Origin: Anthonomus grandis grandis
Taxonomy: Eukaryota > Arthropoda > Insecta > Coleoptera > Curculionidae
DNA: 64,000 nt
Assembly: GCF_022605725.1 (NCBI RefSeq)
Contig: NC_065546.1
Coordinates: forward strand, 20,146,227 to 20,210,226
Direction of reading: 5' to 3'
How positions within the stretch are numbered: position 1 is the first letter of the stretch; each line of letters starts with the position of its first letter. Shown here one piece after another: positions 46,905 through 56,289 of this stretch. Under the pieces are notes generated by a model. The model was not told the DNA's origin. It did not search any database and saw only the letters and a list, made by a program, of their open reading frames with translations. The position numbers were made by a program, and so were the translations under genes.

Positions 46905-47520
46905 CGTGTAACATATAAAATTTTTTTCTACTACCGTGGGTAAAGTGCTCACTTTACACACTTCCCAGAGTGTGTAAAGTAATCACTTTTTACGCACTAG
47001 TGCCTAAAAAAAAGTATTTTTTACGCACTAGTGCGTAAAAAGTAATTTGACGTTTATTTGAAATTTAATTGATAGTTTGTCAACAATTCTTTTGACGGTT
47101 TTTTTACCGTAAAGTCGTTTAAATGCGTAAAATAATTTGATATTTTTAATTTTTTTGATGTTTTCTTCGGTAGTAGAAAAAATGTTGTATGTTTTGTATG
47201 GAATTATCGCATGCGACAAGTTTCCCATTCATCAAAAAAGGATCATTTTACACACTTGTTACATAAATAACTATTCTACTACCGAAAAAAACATACCAAT
47301 TACTTTACACATTGGTGCGTAAAAAAAACGTCAAAAAAGTTTTTGACAAATTATAAAATGAATGCCAAATAAACGTCAAATTACTTTTTACGCACCAGTG
47401 CCTACTAAAGTCGTTTTAGACACTAGTGCATAAAAAGTGAAACTTTATAAACCCTTGGAAGTGTGTAATGTGAGTACTTTACGCACGGTAGTAGGAAAAA
47501 TTATTTTAATATGTTTTTAA
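46905..47520. mobile_element. Fold-back element with TTTTACGCAC-type repeats
   Basis: The left arm (about 46905-46980: CTACTACCGTGGGTAAAGTG, CACACTTCCC) is inverted on the right (about 47440-47520: GTGTGTAATG, GGTAGTAGG). Between them lie many ACGCACTAGTGC / ACGCACCAGTGC boxes on both strands, inner inverted segments (CTACTACCG at 47276; AAACGTCAAATTACTTTTTA at 47375 versus its complement at 47034) and a perfect palindrome at 47018-47041. No coding. Non-autonomous, superfamily unknown. Confidence 0.75.
47018..47041. repeat. 24-bp perfect palindrome
   Basis: Perfect self-complementary sequence with core ACGCACTAGTGCGT flanked by five T on the left and five A on the right. Near-copies with one or two changes occur at about 46987-47006, 47313-47323, 47386-47400 and 47417-47430. 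Confidence 0.95.
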
Positions 47521-47959
47521 TAGGTCCATAAAAATACCATAATATAGCGACAACATTGCAATTTGTTGGTAAGTTGTTTGTATCCAAATTTATTTTTATT
47601 AATAATTTTGAAGAATATTTAAACGAATTTATGAGAATATAAGATGGTATTAAGCTAGCTGATACGGTAAATGGCATTTGTTGTTAAGAGTGATGTATTG
47701 TAAAATTCTATTGTGAAAATATTGTAATTTGCAAATGAGAACGTTTTAAGACTTGGTATATATTTTTAATATTATAAAGTATTAGATCACTAGTAATAAA
47801 AAAACTTTAATTTCAACTAGAGCTCTATGATGATGTAATTGTAATTTTGGCTTTTGTTCTGGTTTAGTTTTTTTAAGCAATAAATGTTCTATTTACTAAG
47901 ACCTGGCTAATACGATTATTGTTTCTATTGACGATTACTGTCTCTTTGCAAAAATGGCG
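47521..47959. other. Nothing recognised
   Basis: AT-rich spacer between the fold-back element and the inverted-repeat element. Confidence 0.4.
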
Positions 47960-48033
47960 GTCAACGGGTAACTAAAAATGCTTCGGTCATCCTCCACTAA
48001 ATTTATTTGAAAATTATTAATTTACATGTTATT

Positions 48034-48076
48034 AACCTACATGTTTCAGACATATAACATGTCCATCATCAGGGAT
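48034..48076 (-). ncRNA. Hammerhead-like motif, inverted copy (left arm)
   Basis: On the minus strand: AUCC (48076-48073), CUGAUGA (48072-48066), a helix II with GGACAU/AUGUCU, GAAAC (48047-48043), GUA (48040-48038) and GGUU (48037-48034). Helix I is weaker than in the right-arm copy (a U-U mismatch). The same extra U follows the core. Confidence 0.4.
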
Positions 48077-48271
48077 ACAAAAAACCAAAGTTTACATAAC
48101 AATTATCGTAGTGTTGTAATCTTGTGATTTTATGTTTGTGCAGATCCAGTTTTAGTCCCTTTCTTATGCATCCTAATATGCCATTTTTATTCATTGTTAG
48201 TTGTTTTAACCCTTTGACCTTGCCGGAGGCACTATAGCTTTAATATGTATTGACGAAAACCCTCAATTTGT

Positions 48272-48314
48272 ATCCCTGATGATGGACACGTTAGATGTCC
48301 GAAACATGTAGGAT
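48272..48314 (+). ncRNA. Hammerhead-ribozyme-like motif (right arm)
   Basis: Read as RNA, the parts are: AUCC (48272-48275), CUGAUGA (48276-48282), a stem-loop GGACA...UGUCC (48284-48288 with 48296-48300), GAAA (48301-48304), a minimal helix AC/GU (48304-48305 with 48308-48309), A at 48310 and GGAU (48311-48314) pairing with AUCC. This is the type I hammerhead layout with a very short helix III, as reported for Penelope-like elements and retrozymes. One unpaired U (48283) lies between the core and helix II, which may weaken or abolish activity. Candidate only. Confidence 0.5.
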
Positions 48315-48384
48315 TAAGGATTAATTAGAATTTTTAAATAAATTTAGTGGAGGATGACCGAAGCATTTTTAGTCACCCATTGAC

Positions 48385-49554
48385 ATATTAACTCCACTGC
48401 AAGTATGGACTTTAAAAATGGCGGTAGTAATTAAAATTGCGATAGTTATAGGCAGTAATAGGTTATTAGTGAATGTCGGTATGTTGAATTCTCTAATTGG
48501 ATACAATTAGAGAGCTCGAAGAAAAATATTGTTTTTATATTAAAAATTTCCGGTAACAAATAAGTATTTGGTTAAAATAGTTTTTTTTAAACTAATTACA
48601 CAAATGAATTAAGGTTAGAGAGTACATTTTGATTGCTTTCGAAAACTTAATAAAAAATATTAAAAAAAAAAGCTTAACTGTTAATAAATAGTGTATGCTA
48701 GTATACGAGTTGTTCTGTTTTTGACTAAAGTCCGTAATAGATTCCGTATTGACTAGAGTTGATAAACTAGAAAACATCTCAGTTATCACATTTAGATTAT
48801 CGCCAATAAACATCTCGCCCTTTCAAGAGGAAAAAGTCATCAGGCATTACCTGACTCAACCTTGAAAATGTTTCAGTCTCATCTCACTTGGGAAGGCAAT
48901 GTGAGTTTCTTTAAAATTGCATTTCCTTTTTGCTTAAGGGTTGGATATTTAAAATAACGTAGAGACAATACTCATGGATATAATAAACAATAGATACAAT
49001 TTACAATACACTGGAACCTCATTTAAGTTGACTCTTAGAGAGTTTACTCCCGGAAAAGATCACACATTCTCACTCGTTTAAATTGAGAGTCTCACCCTGA
49101 CTTCTGTTTAAAAAATTAAAAGTTCTTAACAAAAATTTCCAGAACAATAGCAAGTAAAAATTACCAAGCAGATTTTAAGTTATAAAAATTCACAATAGTC
49201 AGATGGCAGCACATTCTGCATCGCTTGAAGATATGCGGCAACTTTAAAGTGGGAAAGAACCTATTTTGGCCTCCAAGAAGTCCTGACACGACTTCTTTTT
49301 TTTTACAGCCTAACACTATCACTCACTTTGTGAGATTTAAAATTGCGTGAAAATAAGTTTTTAGAAAAAGCCAGTTGTTTTATTTTTGGTTTAAAAAACA
49401 GCAATACAACAAAAATTGTGCAGATTTTAATTGAGTCTAATACCAAACCAACATAACTCATCTCTAAGAAACTTTACCCATCCAGTACACATACATACAA
49501 AACAACACCGAAGGGCAGGATACCAAAAATTAAGTAATTTACGATTACCAGAAT
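48385..49554. other. Intergenic, SMG1 downstream flank
   Basis: No gene or repeat ends recognised. TTTATT near 49379 is an AATAAA on the minus strand and could end SMG1 transcripts. Confidence 0.4.
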
Positions 49555-49817
49555 AGGGGGCGTGACCATAATAAAATAGGTCCCGCCCTCTCCCGACGTC
49601 TATTCAGCTTAGCGCGCACGCGCGTAACCCTGACTGCTTGATGTCACGCCCCTTTTTGTTTGAATACGGCACCCAGCGATTGGCCGCTGCGACCGTTCCG
49701 TCGCCCGCCTTTGCGCTAGTGGTTTGCCTATTGGTTGGTTCAAGTCGACGAGTGAGAGCCACCGGCACGTCACTCCGCCAATCAGAGACGGAGTCGCGCC
49801 TTCGCGTTTCGGTTAGC
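49555..49817. promoter_or_regulatory. GC-rich, CCAAT-bearing block in the SMG1 3' region
   Basis: About 260 bp of GC- and CpG-rich sequence in an AT-rich window, directly downstream of the SMG1 stop. It contains CCAAT or ATTGG at about 49680, 49732 and 49777, GC boxes (GGGGGCGTG near 49557, CCCGCC near 49581 and 49697), a TGACGT-like site near 49768 (complement) and GCGCACGCGCG near 49612. This could be the SMG1 3' UTR, a promoter for an unseen transcript, or both. No ORF with homology was seen. Confidence 0.4.
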
Positions 49818-49895
49818 TCATACCCATGGCGTCCATCCCTCGTATAAAAGGGCCAGATTGTCGAGGCTGGTCGCTTCTCGGATTACATAGTCGAC
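49818..49895 (-). CDS. SMG1: SMG1 kinase, last exon (FATC tail)
   Basis: The minus-strand acceptor TTTTTTAAG is followed by 26 codons ending in TGA: VDYVIREATSLDNLALLYEG then WTPWV. This is the invariant FATC C-terminus of SMG1 ([25 protein letters not shown]-like in vertebrates, from memory). It joins in phase 0 to the exon at 55457-55659. SMG1 is the PIKK that phosphorylates UPF1 in nonsense-mediated decay, and the FATC is required for kinase activity. The apparent TATAAAAG box at about 49842 is the codons for Leu-Leu-Tyr. Confidence 0.95.
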   Translation of the reverse strand, partial: VDYVIREATSLDNLALLYEGWTPWV

Positions 49896-51311
49896 CTTAA
49901 AAAATTAAAGGTATATAAATAAATTAGTTAAACGGTTGTATACCGAGTATCTCATAATTCACGCTCCAATCTGAGAAACCCATTTTCGCATGAAAAAGCT
50001 CATATAACATAGGGTAGGTATTCCTAATTGTTTTTGAGTAGTCTTTAGTTGTGTGTTTCTCGATTCACTTATTACGCTGATTAAAAAACTGCTTATTGCA
50101 AGCGCAAAGATAAGCATAAAGTTATGTATTTCCTTATTCACAAGTGAAAAGCTGTGACAAGTGGTGATGCCACGTTTTCTAAATGTCGATGGAAAATTGA
50201 TTAGGAAAACTGGTTGAACCAAAAATTTGCTACTGTGCAGGCAGAACTCTAAGTAATTTTCATGTCGATTTATCAGTGGCAAAGCGTACGAGTAGACAAG
50301 GTAGACACTGTCTAGAGTGTCTACCCAAAATTATCCAGTTATCTGTCATTAATTTATCACATAATTATTTCATGTAATTGTTGAATTAAAATTAAAAAAA
50401 AATTAACACAGAACGTAGTCGCTCTCTTTACTATTATCATATAGTATCTAAACATGATTAATCCGAAGGCGCGCCACGTGACACACCAATTAAAATAAAA
50501 TAAACATACATGCAAATGCAGGGCTGACACCCACATTAATTGGGAATACAAGCCCCAGGAAGACACATTGATATTTGTCTTCCGAAATTTGGAGCATTTA
50601 ATCGAACCAAATACGCATCAAGCAGGTGACAGAGGTCCGGCCGCATCAGTATTCAGCCTATTACGTCTGCGAAATTTACTCGCGGGAAAGACATTCGAGC
50701 TTTTGTCTATCGAAGCCGACCAGCTATTTTATTATGCTGTTGAGGGTTATTGTTTATAGACACGCTTGATCTGGTCGGCCGCAATGCATCTTCAGTTTTC
50801 TTTTGCTTTGATGAATCTGCTAGTAGTAATTATTTTTTTCTTTTTTATATCACTACATAATTTTTCTTTTTGAGTTAATATTTTATGCGCTTTCATTCTC
50901 TATTTCATTAAAGTGAATAATATTGAATACACAATTTTTTTTGTATTGAAAAAAAAGTTCACGCTTCTCCACTGCGATTTATAGCTGCCGATGGAACTTG
51001 GATGCACTTGACTACTTTCCTGAAAGTAAACAACACTTGAAACAAAGTATTGGACCAGGAGAACCAAACCCAAAGAAGGCAAAAATAATTTCATTGGCAA
51101 AGTTATACTACGTTAAATTATGACTGAAAACGTCCCTGAAAAAGCCAATAGGCTGAACCACGTGCCAACAAGCCGATTTTTCTGCTTCCCGACGATCAAT
51201 TTACCATTAATTAGTCAGCACGCCTTTTTGCTATTATTATTTCAAAATGATGGCACATGATTTAAGAACGTATCTAAATAACAATGCCCACTAATTCTTA
51301 TTAGTCCTATA
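49896..51311. other. SMG1 intron, left part
   Basis: Intronic sequence. A small inverted repeat GGTAGACACT / AGTGTCTACC lies at about 50299-50324. The stretch 50565-50760 is less AT-rich than the rest and holds an open frame with no homology I recognise. Nothing else is supported. Confidence 0.4.
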
Positions 51312-51738
51312 CCGGGTGACACAGACAAAAGGGAACACTTAATAACTTTTTACTTTTCAAGATAAACAATTGAAATTTGGTATAGCGATAGAATAGTTGC
51401 AAGAGCACCTTTTGATATATTCTATTATTTTCCATCACTTCCGGTTTAACAGGAACTTTAACTTTCTTATTTTAAATGGGACACTTGGTATATTTTTACG
51501 TATTTTAATAAAAAACAATATTCTAAAAATAATGATAATATTTTTGCTACCTTTTGTTTTATACTCATAGAAAAAATCATTTTTTTACATTTTAAAATAG
51601 GGTGCCATGAATCTGTTAACAAATTTTAAATATATCAAAAGATGCTCTTATAACTATTCTATCAAAATACCAAATTTCATTTGTTTGTCTTGAAAAGTAA
51701 AAAAAAATTGAGTATTCCCTTTTTTCTGTGTCACCCGG
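51312..51738. mobile_element. MITE, 427 bp, TIR CCGGGTGACACAGA
   Basis: The left end CCGGGTGACACAGACAAAAG (51312) is preceded by TA. The right end is the complement, ending at 51738. Arms extend well over 100 bp (TTACTTTTCAAGA.AAACAA, AATTTGGTAT, GATAGAATAGTT). The interior is non-coding. The TA and CCGGGTG end point to a Tc1/mariner-derived MITE. A partial, inverted relative lies at 57325-57634. Confidence 0.88.
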
Positions 51739-52059
51739 TCACACCGTATGGACTATATGGTATGACCTAAACTAAATGACCTGACTAAAGGTATGTCGTA
51801 GTATGAAGAATAAATTCCTAGAGCGATTTTAATTTAAAAATAGTATAAAAGTAGGTTATAAGTATTGGGTTTTTACGATATATTGCTTTAACCTTATTAA
51901 AAAAAAAAGCTTCTACAAAAAAATAAGGTTATATAAAAAATTAAGTCTTTTGCTTATAATTAAAACAAAATACTTTCTTGTCTTACGCCAATGGCGTAAT
52001 ATTTAGTATATACTTCTTAAGTGCTTTCATTTCAAAACGAACCATCCTTAGTAACTTTA

Positions 52060-52960
52060 ACAAAAAAAAACCGTCAATCTAGACGTACCAGCGAAAAGTA
52101 AGCTAACATATTTTATCGACGTCATACTTTGGTATATCAAATGGCTATATTATAGTATGATATATCATTTTAAAGCACATACAATCTACTATCCAACGGT
52201 GTATAAAAAATGTAAGTTTATAGATTTATAAACAGTAAGGGTGTAAAAAATAAATAATTTAATCAGTTCACAGAATTTATTTTATTAAGTGCTCCAATGT
52301 ACTTCATTATTCGCGGGACAATATAGGTCTGTTTTGAAAATTCACTTGAAAAAACACTGGAAAGTATTTGTCTGTCTTGAATCATTTATATTTTCAGGTG
52401 GGGTTATATAAACGGTAAATGGAGTTAAGTCTGGCAACCGTGCGGGTCATTCAACTGAACCACGCCTGCCAATCCACATCTCTGGAAACTGCTCATTAAC
52501 TTTATATTAACAGCTTATTAAGTTTATACATGTTTATTACCACAGATTTTTACTGGTAAATCGCTTCAACTTGCATCAATCTTTTTGGAAAATTGTAGAG
52601 AAGCAAGATGGAAAATTGTTTGCCATTTAAAATAATGTCACTATGAAACAACCATGTGACCTACCAAAAATTTTTGCTTACTATTCGCTTATGCGTCAAC
52701 CGATTTTATCTTCTTTTGCTTTGGTTTAATTAGCTACGAGATTGTATGCCCTTTAAACTGATGCATCACACTTAGGGTAGCGGAGAACACAAAAGTTGTC
52801 GATAAAATATCCATTATTCCCAGACATTTTTAGTCACTATTCGCTGGTACGTCAACCGATTTAATTTTTTTTAGCACTGTTAAAAGATATTTTAATTCTG
52901 CTTACAATTATGCGTCACCAGATGGGGCTTGCCATTTGACATATCAAATTGAGATTAGCT
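52060..52960 (-). mobile_element. Decayed fold-back mariner remnant
   Basis: The blocks ACGTACCAGCGAAAAGTAAG and TATTTTATCGAC near 52083-52122 are inverted near 52805-52850. The direct duplicate TATTCGCT..TACGTCAACCGATTT occurs near 52683 and 52833. Inside, the minus strand at about 52410-52500 reads WIGRRGSVE*PARLPDLTPF, the third-Asp region of a mariner transposase with a stop. Decayed long-TIR mariner is the best reading. Confidence 0.6.
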
Positions 52961-53779
52961 GGAGGTCAGAAGTTGATTGACAGAACCCTGTCAAATCTAA
53001 AAAATTAAACGTCCCCCTGTATATTTAAATTGACGCGATTTTTTTTTAAGTTATTTATTTTTGAAATGAAAGCACTGCATACTATATTTAGTTATAATAG
53101 CGTGATAGTCATAGTAAGTTACTGAAATAAATTAATGAACATCTAGAAAATATCCTAATAAATATCATAAGATCCTGTGTTAAAATTCATTTCAATATAC
53201 CAAACTGCGTTTAAAAAATGTATTAAAAACTGAAACTGAAACATACCTTCCTAAACTCGAGAAACTCGATGACTATTAGGATCTTGGCAACCCTAAAAGA
53301 TCAGCTAAATTATGACAAAAACGTTAAAACAAATTTTCTCGTCGACCCAATAGAGAAAAAATTTTGTTTCACCCTACATGACGACTGAACCTTTCTTTTT
53401 CATAAAGGTATTGTGGAAAGTACCCGAAATTGTTCAATATGTCTTTAGTAAAGAAACTCATCAGCTCTTAGATGAAAATTGACGGAACTGTTACATTCGA
53501 TTCCTAAATATTTAGATTTTTGTAAAGCCTCTGGCAGTACCAAGATTTTGGTTGGGAGGGAAAGTGGACTGTATTTAAATTTCGATATATAGATAAAAAG
53601 ATACACAAAATTCTCTGGTTGAACACTCTTTAGCTGGCCGGCTTTCTGTTGCAGTTCTTGTACCAGTATAAGTTGTAAACTCAGAAAATAAAATTTTCTA
53701 TTAATCAAAATCAACATCGATTTATAAGAGTCTAATAGCAAGACCTTTGAAACATTCCCTATTAAACACATGTTGTATT
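52961..53779. other. SMG1 intron, unassigned
   Basis: A minus-strand open frame at 53445-53771 has a faint RT-like SKYLGIECNSSVNFH near 53500. It may be a further piece of the LINE at 53780-54422, but is too weak to call. Confidence 0.35.
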
Positions 53780-54422
53780 TCTTTTTCTTCTTCAGGTACC
53801 TCTCCTTGTGTGAATGTTGGCAATGATAACCTTTTTCTTGAAATAGCTCGTAACAGTTTCACTGAGTTTTTCCCAAAGCAAGTCCATAGTTTCCGTAAAC
53901 CCTAATATTCTTCTTTTTCCGAGCCCTCCTTTACCCAATCCCTTTCCTTGTATTATAGTTTGCAGTAGGGAAAAAGAGTATCTTTATTCCTCCTAACACC
54001 CCCCAGATATTTTAGTTTCTATTTTTTAATAAGCATAATACATGACTTCTAGATCTTTTTTATTCCTCAGCATTTCTATGTTTGTAATAAGAGCTATCCA
54101 TATTCTGAGCATTCTTGTATACTGCGACATCTCAAATGCTTCCAGATTCTTAAAGTTGGCTTGTGTCAGTCAGTTTCCAGCATGTCATGTCATATAATAA
54201 AACAGAAAAGACATAGCATCTTAGAAGCCTTACTTTCGTTTTAAGAGATATGTGTGTACTTTTGAAGAGGGCCCTCATTTCGTGAAATACAGTTCTTGCG
54301 TGTACTATATGATATTTTATTTCTTGTGTACTGTCCCATTGCTCATTATTCATATAGTTTTTTATGATCAGGAATTTACTATTTAATTCAAGTAAGAGAG
54401 AGGTACAAAGAAGATTGATCAA
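53780..54422 (-). pseudogene. RTE-like reverse transcriptase C-terminal fragment
   Basis: The minus strand reads EIKYHIVHARTVFHEMRALF, LKTKVRLLRCYVFSVLLYDM then TCWKLT, and after a frameshift LEAFEMSQYTRMLRIWIALI, followed by NIEMLRN. This matches the thumb and C-terminal region of RTE-like non-LTR RTs (often mislabelled craniofacial development protein 2). The catalytic palm is missing. It lies in the SMG1 intron, same strand as the host gene. Confidence 0.8.
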
Positions 54423-55456
54423 ATATCTAAACGCTCTTTACGCATGTGAATTTAATGTAATTTATAAAATATTTTTAGAAGTTATTTTTTTATGTTTGCC
54501 AATATGATTACGTAACTAAGCCAATCAATCAAGTTATTCGCAAAAAAAGCATATTTAGTCCATAAGATTAAATGATTAATTAAAGTAGTACTTGCATGTT
54601 CCTGCACAGTTAACTAACCTAAAAATTGGGTATTTTGCTTTGATTACCACGCGTCCCCAAAAAATCTCACTAACTACTCAACTTCTAACAATCTCTCAAA
54701 AATGGCTGGTGAGAACAGATAAATGATGATCGGTCTTGCGATCTAAATAAAGATAAAAATCCTGCAACACAACGATACTCTGCTGATATGATTTCATGGT
54801 ACCAAGTAGCGGGACTCAAAAAATAACTCAAGTTCGAAATATGCGGTGAAAATCTACTATCGCTGAAATTTTGTTGCCTGATTTGATCGTACAACATTTA
54901 TAGTTATTTAAATAGATGACTTGAATTTTATATAAAATACTTGGCTTATGTGAACTAAATGGAAGCATTAAAACCTTTTTATTTTAATTGTTTAATTAGA
55001 CTATGATTATTTTAGAATTATAATTTAGTTATATTATAGAATTGATAATTTTTTTTAATTAAAATACGCAAGGTGGTCCGGTTTTGAAATAGGAAACTTA
55101 AATGGCAGATAGAAAACCTCAAAATAAAATTAGTATGTAAACTATATTCGAAAAATGCTTCGTTACAAAGATACAGGGTGTCAATGTTTTAATTAAAATA
55201 TTTAAATTTTAATATATTTTCTAAAGTACTTTAAATATTTAATTGAAATTTGGTACGTTTGGATAGGTAGCAAATATTTTTAAGAAAAAAATATTATTTT
55301 ACTTCAAGCAGTAGCATGCGTATGAACACATCTTCGCACAATTTTAATTAAAAAAAAACGGTGCCATGGTTCAAACTTTCATTAAATTATTCATAAATCT
55401 TAGTAGTTTCAGTGTTTAGGAAGTTCTGTAAAGGATGTATTCTCAATAATCCTTAC
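54423..55456. other. SMG1 intron with a one-ended TIR-like fragment
   Basis: TACAGGGTGTCAATG at about 55192 resembles a mariner terminus but has no visible partner. The rest is AT-rich intron. Confidence 0.4.
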
Positions 55457-55659
55457 CTGTTCTTGTGCAGTACACTTCCTGGTACTATCTGGATCCCGTC
55501 CTTCCAATTTCATTTTAACTCGCCTCCACACATTTAATGCATACGCATTCCTTTGTTGATTCTTACTTTCCTTCTTTATTTCACAAGAAAACATACAACT
55601 TTGTTTTCTTAAGCGAGGTCTGTAGTTGTTAGTTCTTAATTGTTGCAGGCCAAGTAAGC
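55457..55659 (-). CDS. SMG1: SMG1 kinase, penultimate exon
   Basis: 203 nt between acceptor ATTCAG and donor CAG|GTAAGG on the minus strand. It supplies the last two bases of a Gly codon, then LLGLQQLRTNNYRPRLRKQS and NQQRNAYALNVWRRVKMKLE then GRDPDSTRKCTAQEQ. The RNAYALxVWRRVKxKLEGRD block is characteristic of the segment just before the SMG1 FATC. It ends in phase 0, matching the exon at 49818-49895. The open frame continues past the donor to 55409, which should not be read as coding. Confidence 0.94.
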
Positions 55660-55718
55660 CTGAATATTAAAAGAAAAAAATTATATATCATCAATATTAT
55701 TATAGATTTTTAATCTAC

Positions 55719-56070
55719 CTTCATAAATATCTTCTGTATTATCCCTGACATACTCCAAGTGCACAATCATATCCTCTATCATCTTTTTGTCTAATTCTTC
55801 CCAATAGTTACCAAAAAGTTCGTTAAAGTGCCCTAAATATTTTTTATAATCATAAATGAAATATTGGGTCTCCTTACTGTATTCGTCGATTTTAGCCATA
55901 GTTTTAAGAAGACCTTTGACATCTTGCATAAGTCTGGAATGAATATTGAATATGGCTTTGAAATTATTTATCAAAGTAGTAAGGTTGTCGTTGGATGTAA
56001 ATAGCCCATCCTTCTTATCAGCCAGTCGCTTTTGATAAATTGCTATCACGTCAGTGATATGTAGAGAAAC
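55719..56070 (-). CDS. SMG1: SMG1 kinase, C-terminal helical exon
   Basis: 352 nt between acceptor TTTTAATAG and donor GAAG|GTAGAT. It starts in phase 0 (VSLHITDVIAIYQKRLADKK) and runs through LTTLINNFKAIFNIHSRLMQ, KTMAKIDEYSKETQYFIYDY and KMIEDMIVHLEYVRDNTEDI, predicted helices of the insert between kinase domain and FATC. It ends in phase 1, matching the next exon. Assignment rests on in-frame joining to the two C-terminal exons. Confidence 0.9.
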
Positions 56071-56289
56071 CTATTAAAAATACGAATAAGAAAATGTCAA
56101 TTAAAACCAGGGTTTTACAACTTTCACTAATGCATTCTTATAGTATAATTAATGCATTTTTTATAACATCAATCACGATCCCAAACAAAAGTTGAGTCCA
56201 GAATATGGCTTTCCGGAGCATCCTTGTTTATCAGAAGCACCACTTTTTTGACAGAGATCGAACTACAGAATTACAAAACTCAGACTGCC

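Larger units (their letters stand above)
47960..48384. mobile_element. Inverted-repeat element, 425 bp, ~120-bp arms
   Basis: The left arm 47960-48079 (GTCAACGGGTAACTAAAAAT, CTTCGGTCATCCTCCACTAA...) is the inverse of 48264-48384, with moderate divergence. Each arm contains one hammerhead-like core (see separate entries). The loop between arms is about 185 bp and has no ORF. AAAATGGCGG occurs just outside the left arm (47951) and again near 48414. Confidence 0.85.

Noticed and set aside
49638..49847. 69-codon plus-strand open frame in the GC-rich block
   Set aside because: Antisense to the SMG1 last exon and 3' region, no homology, explained by low stop frequency in GC-rich DNA.
49842..49849. 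TATAAAAG box in GC-rich context, first read as a core promoter
   Set aside because: On the minus strand these bases are codons of the SMG1 C-terminal tail (Leu-Leu-Tyr), joined in phase to upstream exons. The match to a TATA box is best explained by coding.
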